Positions 28,986 to 37,149 of a stretch of DNA of 64,000 bases are shown piece after piece. A model generated the notes under the pieces. That model saw nothing but the letters and a program-made list of their open reading frames with translations. It was not told the origin of the DNA and searched no databases. The translations under genes and the position numbers were made by a program. Origin of the DNA: Synechococcus sp. WH 8101. GTDB lineage: Bacteria > Cyanobacteriota > Cyanobacteriia > PCC-6307 > Cyanobiaceae. The stretch is from contig NZ_CP035914.1 of the NCBI RefSeq assembly GCF_004209775.1, positions 186,001 through 250,000 of the forward strand, given 5' to 3'. Numbering within the stretch: position 1 is the first letter of the stretch; each line of letters begins with the position of its first letter.

Positions 28986-30694
28986 TCACGGTTGGTATTC
29001 GTAAATCAAGACTTTCTTGCTGCGTGGCTGGTCGATGAGGATTGGCTTGAAATGACCCTGGCTTTCTGCGAATTTGGAGATTCTTCCGCTGTAGATGTTG
29101 GCCAGGAGGTCGCCTGGCTGGGGGTGGTAAGCCTGGCCGTGATTGGCGCCGTTCACAATGCGATAGCTCTTTGTCTTGAGATCGGCCTCGATGAGTCGAT
29201 CGTGCCTGATGCGAGAGTATTCGGGCTGGGCAAGTCCAGTCCAGCTATGTACGAAGATCAGATTGACATCTTGACCGGCTTTCTTTTTTTCTTCCGCCAA
29301 GGTGTTCAGTTGGTTGACGGCACTCAGCAATGTTCTTGTGTAGACCAGATTTCCGTTACTTGTTTGGCAAATGTTGTGTCTTGTTTGGAGTCCATCCAGA
29401 GGATGGTGCCTGTGAGCCCCAGGCCTGCCAAGGTAATCGCACTTGGTTTTCGTGTTCTGGCTTCTAATGGGGGAGCGATCACGCTGAGCCACACAACGGT
29501 GAGGTCCATCACTGTCACCAGTTGCACGGGCAAGGTCCAGAAGCTGTGGAAGGGGTAGCCGACACTGAGAAATAGGGCGAACGCATAGGCTAGGGCTGAT
29601 GCGTTGAGACCATCGATTAATCCCAGCTGACAGCGCCCTCGCTGAATCAAAATTGCTCGAATCAAGCTGAAGGCGATCAGGGCGATCAAGCGTGGATCGG
29701 CTTCGAAGAGAAATTGTTTGTCTTGGTAAAATGCTCCTCCATCCAGATAGAGGCTAGGGATCAGGCTCAAGACGAGGTAGGCAATCGCTGTGATGCCAAT
29801 CAAAGAGCACAGCCACCGCTCGAGGGGATGGTTGGTCCAGGCCTTTCGCCAGCCTCCACTGAGGGCAGCTGCGCCCAGTGTGAGGAGAGGTGGTGCTGTG
29901 AAGAGGATGAAGCCGATGTCTTTGATGAAGACGCCGAGGAGGGCGCAGATAAGAACCAAGTTTTGATTTGTTCGGCCTCCTTCCTGATTGTATCTCGAAT
30001 AGAAGAAAATGTATCCAGCGAAGCACAGAGTGAGCATGCGCTCGCAGTAGATAAACTGAAAAAAGCTTGTTCCTGTGGCGGGATGGAAGAACAGGAGCAG
30101 GCTGACGATCAAGAGTGTGCCTGCGGTTCGATGATTGCGAGATAGTCGCTGCACGCTTTTGGTTGTGAGGATGGCGATCGCAATCAGTTCTAGGGCGTTG
30201 ACCAGCATCCAGACCTTCGCGTAAGGCGTGAGCCAGCTGAGGATGTGAAGATCTTGATGGGCAAGTGGGAAAAAGCGATAGTTGTTTGATCGCATTGTTT
30301 CGCTGATCAAGCCATCGCGCAGGCTGAAGTTGTTGAGTAGGCTATCGCTGAAAATGTCGCGATACCAGCCGATCAATTCGGGGTGGTACCAGGAAGCTCC
30401 TTGCACCATCGCGATGGTGTATGCAACAAACAGAGCCGCGGCAATGGGATGGTTGGTGACTGCCTGAATCCAGCGTTGCCCTAGGCGTGCCTGTGTGGCG
30501 GTTGGAGTGCTGGGTTGCTGGTGCCGCAGTGCGTCGTAGGCGAGCCACGCGACGATCAGCAGCACCAAGCCGATGACGATGGCGTGGGAGATGTTGTTGT
30601 AAGTGTGGAGAAGTGCTCGCCCGGCTTCCGAATCGGCAGGTGGTAGGGCCTGTCTCCAGGCCGTGGGATCGATCGCCACTCCCTGAAATCCCAT
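28986..30694 (-). pseudogene. Third copy (C) of the unknown membrane-protein family, broken by a one-base deletion
   Basis: The upstream frame (30694 to 29324) encodes the membrane part: GASWYHPELIGWYRD, RFFPLAHQDLH near 138, CERMLTL, FIKDIGFILF and LIDGLNASALAYA. It stops at TGA just after STQEHC. The neighbouring frame carries the matching C-terminal tail from TLLSAVNQLNTL through VNLIFVHSW to LIYEYQP. Adding one A in CAAGAACATTG (around 29330-29337) joins them as QETLL, and the length then matches copy A exactly over 30 residues. It lacks the first hydrophobic helix of copies A and B, because its start lies 22 bp from the divergent pcrA. A recent frameshift or a sequencing error are both possible. 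Confidence 0.8.
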
Positions 30695-30716
30695 CAACGA
30701 GCGATAGTCTCCCAGT

Positions 30717-33128
30717 ATGAGCTTTCTGGCCGGCCTGAACGACGCCCAACGGCGGGCGGTGGATCACCACGAGGGGCCGCTGCTGGTGGTGGCTGGGGCC
30801 GGCAGTGGCAAGACCCGGGCACTCACCCACCGGATTGCCCATCTGATCGGCGAGCACGGCGCTGATCCGGCCCAGATTCTGGCGGTGACCTTCACCAACA
30901 AGGCGGCGCGGGAGATGAAGGAGCGGCTGGAGCTGCTGCTGGCGCAGCGGTTGGCCCAGAGCCAGTTCGGCCAGCCCTGGAGCACATTGCCGCCGGTGGA
31001 GCAGCGACAGCTGCGCTCACGCATTTATCGGGAGGTGACCAAGGAGCTGTGGATTGGCACCTTCCACGCCCTTTTCGCGCGCATGCTCCGCTTCGACATC
31101 GACAAGTTCAAGGATGCGGAAGGCCTGAGCTGGACGAAGCAGTTCTCGATCTACGACGAGACCGACGCCCAGAGCCTGGTGAAGGAGATCGTCACCCAGG
31201 AGCTGCAGCTCGACCCGAAGCGTTTCGATCCCAAGAAGACACGCTGGGCGATCAGCAACGCCAAGAACCAGGGCTGGCTGCCGGATGACCTGGAGGCGAA
31301 TGCAGAAGGGCAGCGGGGCAAGCTCACCGCCGATGTGTATCGGCGCTATCGCAAGGCCCTGGCGGCCAACAATGCCCTCGATTTCGATGATCTGCTGCTG
31401 CTGCCCGTGCAGTTGCTGCAGCAGAACGAGCAGGTGCGCGCCTACTGGCACCGCCGCTTCCGGCATGTGCTGGTGGATGAGTATCAAGACACCAACCGCA
31501 CCCAATACGAGCTGATCAAGCTGCTCGTGACTGATGGTGTGGATCCCCAGGCCTACGACAACTGGAGCGGCCGCTCGGTGTTTGTGGTGGGTGATGCCGA
31601 CCAGAGCATCTACAGCTTCCGGGCTGCTGATTTCACGATCCTGATGGGCTTTCAGGACGATTTCGGCGATAAGGCTCCCGACGACAGCACCCGCACGATG
31701 GTGAAGCTGGAGGAGAACTACCGCTCCACCGCCACGATCCTGGAGGCGGCCAATGCCCTGATCGCCCATAACAGCGAGCGGATCGACAAGGTGCTGCGGC
31801 CCACCCGCGGCGAAGGGGAGCTGATCGCGCTCACTCGCTGCGACGACGAGATCGCCGAAGCCGAAGCGGTGGTGCACCGGCTGCGGATGATGGAGGCGGC
31901 CAACCCGGAGCTGGGCTGGGGGGATATGGCGGTGCTATATCGCACCAATGCCCAGTCGCGGGCGATCGAGGAATCGCTGGTGCGCTGGCGCATCCCCTAT
32001 GTGGTGGTGGGGGGCCTGCGCTTTTACGACCGGCGAGAGATCAAGGATCTGCTCGCCTATCTGCGCCTGTTGGTGAACCCGGCCGACACCGTCAGCCTGC
32101 TGCGGGTGATCAACGTGCCGCGGCGCGGTATTGGCAAAACCACGATTCAGCGGCTCACCGATGCGGCCAATCAGCTGGGCATTCCGCTCTGGGATGTGGT
32201 GAGCGATCCGGAGGCGGTGCGCTCCCTCGGTGGCCGTTCCGCCAAGGGGCTGCTGCAGTTCTGCGAACTGATCAACAGCCTCCAGGCCCGGGTTCAGGAG
32301 GCGGCCCCCTCGGAGCTGATCCAGACGGTGATGGAGCAGAGCGGCTACGTGAGTGAGCTGATCGCTGAGGCCACCGATGAGGCGGAGGAGCGGCGCCGCA
32401 ACCTGCAGGAGCTGGTGAATGCGGCGCTGCAATACCAGGAGGAGAACGACGAGGGCGATCTGGAAGGCTTCCTGGCCTCCGCCGCCCTGGCCAGTGATGC
32501 CGACAGCAAGGACACCGCCGCCGATCGCGTCACCCTGATGACCCTGCACAGCAGTAAAGGGCTGGAATTTCCGGTGGTGTGTCTGGTGGGGCTGGAGCAG
32601 GGGTTGTTCCCCAGTTACCGCTCGCTGGATGATCCAGCGTCGCTGGAGGAGGAGCGGCGGCTCTGCTATGTGGGCATCACCCGCGCCAAGGAGCGACTGT
32701 TCCTCTCCCATGCGAGTGAGCGGCGGCTCTGGGGTGGCATGCGCGAGGCGGCGGTGCCGAGTGTGTTTCTCTCCGAGCTGCCGGAGGCCCTGGTGCAGGG
32801 CGACATCCCCCGCAGCGGAGGCGCGGCGCTGCGGCGCGAGCAGCGGCTGGAGCGACTCACCCGGGTGGATCGGCCCGACGCTCGCCAGGTCGCTGCAGGG
32901 GGGGCGGCCAGTGCGCCAGCGAATGCGGTGCGGCGACGCCAGGCGGGGCCGGCACCGGGCAAGAGCTGGAGCGTGGGCGATCGGGTGCTGCACGCCAGCT
33001 TCGGGGAAGGGGAGATCACCCACACCTTCGGCAGCGGTGAGAAGGTGTCGATCGCGGTGAAATTCGCTGGCATGGGCCCGAAGATCCTCGATCCGCGCCT
33101 GGCGCCGATTCAGCCGCTGGGGGGCTGA
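30717..33128 (+). CDS. pcrA: ATP-dependent DNA helicase PcrA/UvrD (superfamily 1)
   Basis: 803 residues, a 3'-5' DNA helicase used in repair and in clearing stalled forks. Motifs in order: Q motif GLNDAQRRAV, Walker A VVAGAGSGKTRALTHR near 26-41, AVTFTNKAAREMKERL, IGTFHALFARML, helicase motif II LVDEYQDTN near 253, GDADQSIYSFR, LEENYRST, TLHSSKGLEFPVV, and the end motif VGITRAKERLFLSHA. The C-terminal 60 residues form the basic/Tudor-like tail seen in PcrA (VGDRVLHASFGEGEI). It is a housekeeping gene divergent from membrane-protein copy C and followed 4 bp later by a glycosyltransferase. Confidence 0.95.
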   Translation: MSFLAGLNDAQRRAVDHHEGPLLVVAGAGSGKTRALTHRIAHLIGEHGADPAQILAVTFTNKAAREMKERLELLLAQRLAQSQFGQPWSTLPPVEQRQLRSRIYREVTKELWIGTFHALFARMLRFDIDKFKDAEGLSWTKQFSIYDETDAQSLVKEIVTQELQLDPKRFDPKKTRWAISNAKNQGWLPDDLEANAEGQRGKLTADVYRRYRKALAANNALDFDDLLLLPVQLLQQNEQVRAYWHRRFRHVLVDEYQDTNRTQYELIKLLVTDGVDPQAYDNWSGRSVFVVGDADQSIYSFRAADFTILMGFQDDFGDKAPDDSTRTMVKLEENYRSTATILEAANALIAHNSERIDKVLRPTRGEGELIALTRCDDEIAEAEAVVHRLRMMEAANPELGWGDMAVLYRTNAQSRAIEESLVRWRIPYVVVGGLRFYDRREIKDLLAYLRLLVNPADTVSLLRVINVPRRGIGKTTIQRLTDAANQLGIPLWDVVSDPEAVRSLGGRSAKGLLQFCELINSLQARVQEAAPSELIQTVMEQSGYVSELIAEATDEAEERRRNLQELVNAALQYQEENDEGDLEGFLASAALASDADSKDTAADRVTLMTLHSSKGLEFPVVCLVGLEQGLFPSYRSLDDPASLEEERRLCYVGITRAKERLFLSHASERRLWGGMREAAVPSVFLSELPEALVQGDIPRSGGAALRREQRLERLTRVDRPDARQVAAGGAASAPANAVRRRQAGPAPGKSWSVGDRVLHASFGEGEITHTFGSGEKVSIAVKFAGMGPKILDPRLAPIQPLGG

Positions 33129-33132
33129 GCTG

Positions 33133-34284
33133 ATGTGGAAGCGCAGGATCCGCGCCCTGTTAGGTCTTGGTCGGCTTGATGCCTGCCGGGAGCAAGCGCG
33201 GGTGCAGAACCGCGACCTCAAGCTGCTGTCGACCATCAACGGCTTTGGTGCCAAGGGGTTGTTGCGATCCACCACGCATCGCGCCACGCCGTCGATGGAC
33301 GATCCGCTTCAAGTGGAAGAGGACGCAGCCATGGCCGGGGTGCAGGTGTTGACCCGCTACTGCGGCATCGAAGCGCCCTACTGGGGCCTGTTTGTGACCC
33401 ATTACCACCGGCTCGGCGTTCGTCAGCTCCAGGTGTGCGTGCAGAACGACCGGGATGCGGCGGAGGTGGAGTCGTGGAACTATCCCGAGCCGATGACGGT
33501 CCAGGTGCAGCGCCTGCGCTCCGATGTGCCCCCCGATGAGGGCCTGCGCCTGCTGGATCCGAGTTGTTATCGCCACGATGCACCCTTCACCCTGCTGGCG
33601 GATTGTGATGAATATCTCCAGCCACTCCGCTCCGACCTGAGCCTTCGCCGTTGGTTCGAGCTTTTCCCGGAGCGGGCCCAGTGTTCCGTTCCCTGGGTGA
33701 TGTGTCCGGTGCTGGACCCGCTGCATGAGCAGCCGCGGGGGTTCTGGGGCAACCATGGCAAGCCGATCGCCCGTTCCGAGTGGATCGAGGCTGTGGCGTC
33801 AGACCATCACTTTCAGGTGCCGCCGGTGAAGCCCGGCGGGCGCATCCTCTCCACACCGATGGCCTCGATGGGATGGGTGCTGGTGCACTGCCTGTCGCGC
33901 AGCTTTGAAGACACCCTGCTGCGTCAGTTGCACACCCGTTTCACCTGCGTGAAGAACACCGATCGAGGCGAGATCGTGTCGCGGGTGCGATCCGGTGATC
34001 TGCCGATCCGGTTGCGAGTGCTGGCGTATTTCAGCCTTCAGGAGCGGTATCTCGATGTGCCGGTGCCTTCGCTGCGGGGGATTGATCTTGCGGCACAGAC
34101 CCGGCTTCTGCAGGGCTGTCTGGGCGAATCGGATCAGCAGTTGGCGCGGGAGGTGTTTGAGGAGTACCGGCGTTTGTTACGCCGTTGCCTGCAGCGCTTG
34201 CCGACCTATCCGGCCACCACGTTCCCCGACATCGTTGCGGCGCTCCCCTCTCCCCATGAGCTCAGAGAGCTGTATGGCGCCTGA
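33133..34284 (+). CDS. Glycosyltransferase with DCDE motif (GT2/GT92-like), copy 1
   Basis: 383 residues. The start of the catalytic domain, VQVLTRYCGIEAPYWGLF near 71, leads to a GT-A core with FTLLADCDEYLQPL near 152. The DxDE is the expected metal and donor site of GT92/DUF23-like and related GT2 enzymes. It is paralogous to the gene at 35104 (VQLLTRYCAMERPYWQGF, FTLMLDADEWLLPL), sharing the segments SVPWVM/YVPWLL, GFWGNHGKPIARSEW and LVHCLSRSF. No membrane helices. It begins 4 bp after pcrA and overlaps the next gene by 11 bp. Substrate unknown. Confidence 0.75.
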   Translation: MWKRRIRALLGLGRLDACREQARVQNRDLKLLSTINGFGAKGLLRSTTHRATPSMDDPLQVEEDAAMAGVQVLTRYCGIEAPYWGLFVTHYHRLGVRQLQVCVQNDRDAAEVESWNYPEPMTVQVQRLRSDVPPDEGLRLLDPSCYRHDAPFTLLADCDEYLQPLRSDLSLRRWFELFPERAQCSVPWVMCPVLDPLHEQPRGFWGNHGKPIARSEWIEAVASDHHFQVPPVKPGGRILSTPMASMGWVLVHCLSRSFEDTLLRQLHTRFTCVKNTDRGEIVSRVRSGDLPIRLRVLAYFSLQERYLDVPVPSLRGIDLAAQTRLLQGCLGESDQQLAREVFEEYRRLLRRCLQRLPTYPATTFPDIVAALPSPHELRELYGA

Positions 34285-35107
34285 ATCCCGGCTGTATGTC
34301 TCGGGCTATTGGCCCTTGCCGGGGAACGGCAAACGGGGACTTTCCTACTACCGGGCTCTGCTGCCCCAGACGCTGGCGCTGCTCCGCGGCCAGAAGCTGC
34401 TCTTTTTTGCCGGTGATGCCCAGATCCTGGCGTTGGTGCAGCGGCACTGCTCAACCTGGCAGATCACCCTGGAGGGCCAGGTGATGCCGATCACGCAGCT
34501 GCCGCAATGGGATCGGGCCGAGGCTCTGGTGGCCAGTTGTGAACGCATGGGCCTGGATGCCTGGCCGCAACCCAGGCGCTCCGCAGGAGAGAAAGGCGTG
34601 AATCACTATTGGCGTGATCTGCAGGGCTCAGGGGCCGACACCTATCGCCAGTTGCTGGCGGTGTGGTTGAGCAAGATCGCCCTGGTGGCGCAACGGGCCG
34701 CCACAGAACCCGGGCAGCGGAGCCTGGCCTGGGTGGATAGCAGCGTCGCTCGTTTTCAGCGGCAGCGCTCCAACTGGCGGTTCTGGCGTCTAGCGGATCG
34801 CCCTGGCCAGCTCTGTCATTACGCCAGTCCGATGCGTTACCTGGGGCAGGGGTTGCCGGTGAATGCCAGTTATCTCTCGGCCCCGGCACCGGTTTGGGGA
34901 ACGCTGGCGCCCCTGTTTGATGGGTTGGCGCAGCAGGCCAGCCTGATGGCCTATGGCCACGATGAGGAAACGATTCTGGGCGAGTGCCAGCGCCAGCATC
35001 CCGATCTGTTCCATTGCCTTGGCGTTCCTTACACGCGCTTGCGGGGCCATGCCGCCTGGCGCTGGCGGCTGCAGGATGGCTTCACGGGCCTGCTGGAGCG
35101 GCGATGA
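34274..35107 (+). CDS. Protein of unknown function between two paralogous glycosyltransferases
   Basis: 277 residues, ATG start (MAPESRLYVSGYWPLP) overlapping the previous gene by 11 bp. Soluble, no signal peptide. Notable segments are GKRGLSYYRALLPQTLALL, KLLFFAGDAQILALVQRHC, YRQLLAVWLSKIALV and SLAWVDSSVARF. The pair of a conserved Lys in WLSK and an acidic DS after a W-V faintly recalls HtrL/YibB-type glycosyltransferases, but the similarity is too weak to name it. It overlaps the next gene by 4 bp (ATGA), so all three are tightly coupled. Confidence 0.55.
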   Translation: MAPESRLYVSGYWPLPGNGKRGLSYYRALLPQTLALLRGQKLLFFAGDAQILALVQRHCSTWQITLEGQVMPITQLPQWDRAEALVASCERMGLDAWPQPRRSAGEKGVNHYWRDLQGSGADTYRQLLAVWLSKIALVAQRAATEPGQRSLAWVDSSVARFQRQRSNWRFWRLADRPGQLCHYASPMRYLGQGLPVNASYLSAPAPVWGTLAPLFDGLAQQASLMAYGHDEETILGECQRQHPDLFHCLGVPYTRLRGHAAWRWRLQDGFTGLLERR

Positions 35108-36243
35108 GCCGGAGGCTGGTGGGCTGGCTGAAGCGGCGGTTTCGCCTGATCGACCCGCCGCAGGAACCACGGCGCTCATCGGATGGTGATCTGAGCAATG
35201 GCTTCGGTGCCCGGCGGTTGCTGTGTTCCCCGCTTGTGCCTGGTGGCGATCCCGGGCCGCTGCCCCGCGCCTCGGTGCTGGAGGGGGTGCAATTGCTCAC
35301 CCGCTACTGCGCCATGGAGCGGCCCTATTGGCAGGGCTTTCTGCAGCACTATCACGACCTGGGGGTACGCCGCATTCAGGTGGGGGTGCAGCGGCAGGAG
35401 GAGGCCAGGGAGCTGGAGGCGATCCCGGTGCCGGAGGGGATGACGTTGCGGCTGCATCGGCTGCCCGTGGATCAGGATCCCAGCGCTGCCCTGCAGGCAT
35501 TGCCCGTGGCGCTGTTCGCCGAGGAAGCACCCTTCACCCTGATGCTGGATGCCGATGAATGGTTGCTGCCCCTGCGCCCTGATCTTTCGATCCAACAGCT
35601 CGCCCAGGTGTTCCCCGCGGTGTGCCAGTGGTATGTGCCCTGGTTGCTGCGCCCTTGCCTTGAGCCCAGTGATGCCGGCAGAGGTGGCTTCTGGGGCCAT
35701 GTGGGCAAGCCGTTGATCCGATCGGAGTGCATGGCCGGTGTGGCCCACGACCACAGCTTCCGACTCCAGAAACAGCGGTGTCCTACGGGGACCTCTTCAG
35801 CTCCGGCCGGTCTGTTCGGGTTTGCTCTGGTGCATTTCTGGTCGCGCAGTTTTCGTGACTGCCTGGTGAAGACCTTCCACAGCCGCATCCAAGACGCCAA
35901 AAGCGTGGATCAAGCGGATGCTCTGGCCCTGATCCAGGCTGGTGGGCTGCCGGTGCGGCTGCGGCTGTTGGCTTATCTGATGGTGCAAAGCGGCTATGTG
36001 CCCTTGCCGAACAGCTTGCGCCCCCAGGTGGACCTGGAGCGGGAAGATCGCCTCTTGCGCCTGTGGGTGTCTGCGCGGGATGAGACCCTCTGCCGGCAGA
36101 GTTTTGATCGCTACTGCGAGCAGTTACGCCAATGCGGCCCCAGCCTGCCGCTCTATCCGGCTTTGTCTCTGCTGGCGGTGGCGGAGCGGTTGCCCAGGGT
36201 GACCACTCCAGCTGAGGCTCAGGCTCAGGCGAAGCGGGCGTAG
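35104..36243 (+). CDS. Glycosyltransferase with DADE motif (GT2/GT92-like), copy 2
   Basis: 379 residues, paralogue of the gene at 33133 (start ATGA overlap with the unknown gene between them). Key segments are VQLLTRYCAMERPYWQGF near 60, LGVRRIQVGVQ, APFTLMLDADEWLLPLRPDL near 142, PLIRSECMAG and FALVHFWSRSFRDCLVK near 240. These align in order with copy 1, so a tandem duplication with later divergence is likely. The 3' end overlaps the convergent ST4 gene by 19 bp. Donor and acceptor unknown; cytosolic location inferred from lack of hydrophobic helices. Confidence 0.75.
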   Translation: MSRRLVGWLKRRFRLIDPPQEPRRSSDGDLSNGFGARRLLCSPLVPGGDPGPLPRASVLEGVQLLTRYCAMERPYWQGFLQHYHDLGVRRIQVGVQRQEEARELEAIPVPEGMTLRLHRLPVDQDPSAALQALPVALFAEEAPFTLMLDADEWLLPLRPDLSIQQLAQVFPAVCQWYVPWLLRPCLEPSDAGRGGFWGHVGKPLIRSECMAGVAHDHSFRLQKQRCPTGTSSAPAGLFGFALVHFWSRSFRDCLVKTFHSRIQDAKSVDQADALALIQAGGLPVRLRLLAYLMVQSGYVPLPNSLRPQVDLEREDRLLRLWVSARDETLCRQSFDRYCEQLRQCGPSLPLYPALSLLAVAERLPRVTTPAEAQAQAKRA

Positions 36244-37127
36244 GGCCAGAGCTCATCCACCAGAGTGCCGAATCGATCGCGGCAGGCGGCATAGGTGGCG
36301 CCGTAGTGCCGGGCTACCTCTTCCAAGAGGGCCTGGTTGTGGGGCATCGGGCCAGGTGCGGCGTTCACTTTTTCAGACCACTCGGGCATGGGGAGATCAA
36401 GCTGCAGAAAGCTGGCAAGACGGTTGTGGGAGTCGGATTGAAACAGCCGTTCGTGGAACTCCACCAGCACATCTTCAGGCGGGAACGCGGCTTCGATCGC
36501 GGCCAGGGTGTTCTCATAGCGGGTGTGGCGTTCGATGCCGCGGGAGCGGAAGTGCAGGGCAAGAGCGATGTCTGGATCCGTCTGCCTGCCAATGGATTCC
36601 TGAATCTGATCGCGCCAGATCAAACGCAGCTGCGACTGAATCCGATCCACTGGATCGCGCAACAGAAAAATCAGCTTCACCGTGAAGCCACGGCGGTGCA
36701 GCCGACGGCGGATGTAGCGCAACCTGTCGGCATGGAGTTGGGCGTAGTAGGGCGAAATGTCGCCGGTGGTGTGAATGGTGGGGTTATCAGCCACTAAGCG
36801 ATCGAAATAGTCGACATAGTGGTGATGGCGCACCCGCATCAGGAGCTGTTTCTGCTCGGTGGGCAGAGCCAGAAACTCCTCATGGCTGAAGCGGCGCGTC
36901 GAGCCGAAGCTGGTCTTGAGTTGCTCTTGTTGACGCCGATGGCGGCGCCATTGGCCGCGCATGCTCTTTTTTTTGTTGCAGAAAATGTGATATTCCTTCG
37001 TGAATCCCATGTTCACCCCGGCGCAACGCTGGAGTTGTTCATGCACCCAGGTGGTGCCGGCCCGTTGAGCGCCAACGCCAAGGATGAAGAGCTTCTGGTT
37101 GTTGGCTTTGCGATCCGGACTCTGCAT
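36225..37127 (-). CDS. Sulfotransferase, RAGTTW type (ST4)
   Basis: 300 residues. The PAPS 5'-phosphosulfate loop is LGVGAQRAGTTWVHEQL (16-32), and the 3'-phosphate motif is IFLLRDPVDRIQSQLR near 155. Other marks are KEYHIFC, HHYVDYFDRLV and TGDISPYYAQL, shared with ST2 at 20524. The ends EKVNAAPGPMPH and EKVNVSATKTVIP also match, so ST2 and ST4 are relatives. It is the last gene of the minus-strand run that begins with wza and lies 22 bp after selD. Likely acts on a surface glycan using PAPS; acceptor unknown. Confidence 0.85.
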   Translation of the reverse strand: MQSPDRKANNQKLFILGVGAQRAGTTWVHEQLQRCAGVNMGFTKEYHIFCNKKKSMRGQWRRHRRQQEQLKTSFGSTRRFSHEEFLALPTEQKQLLMRVRHHHYVDYFDRLVADNPTIHTTGDISPYYAQLHADRLRYIRRRLHRRGFTVKLIFLLRDPVDRIQSQLRLIWRDQIQESIGRQTDPDIALALHFRSRGIERHTRYENTLAAIEAAFPPEDVLVEFHERLFQSDSHNRLASFLQLDLPMPEWSEKVNAAPGPMPHNQALLEEVARHYGATYAACRDRFGTLVDELWPYARFA

Positions 37128-37149
37128 CGTTTTTATGCTTTTTCTGCGT

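Noticed and set aside
28986-29492. Programmed frameshift or separate small gene downstream of copy C
   Set aside because: No slippery sequence, and the small frame is exactly the missing tail of the paralogues, so a deletion explains it better.
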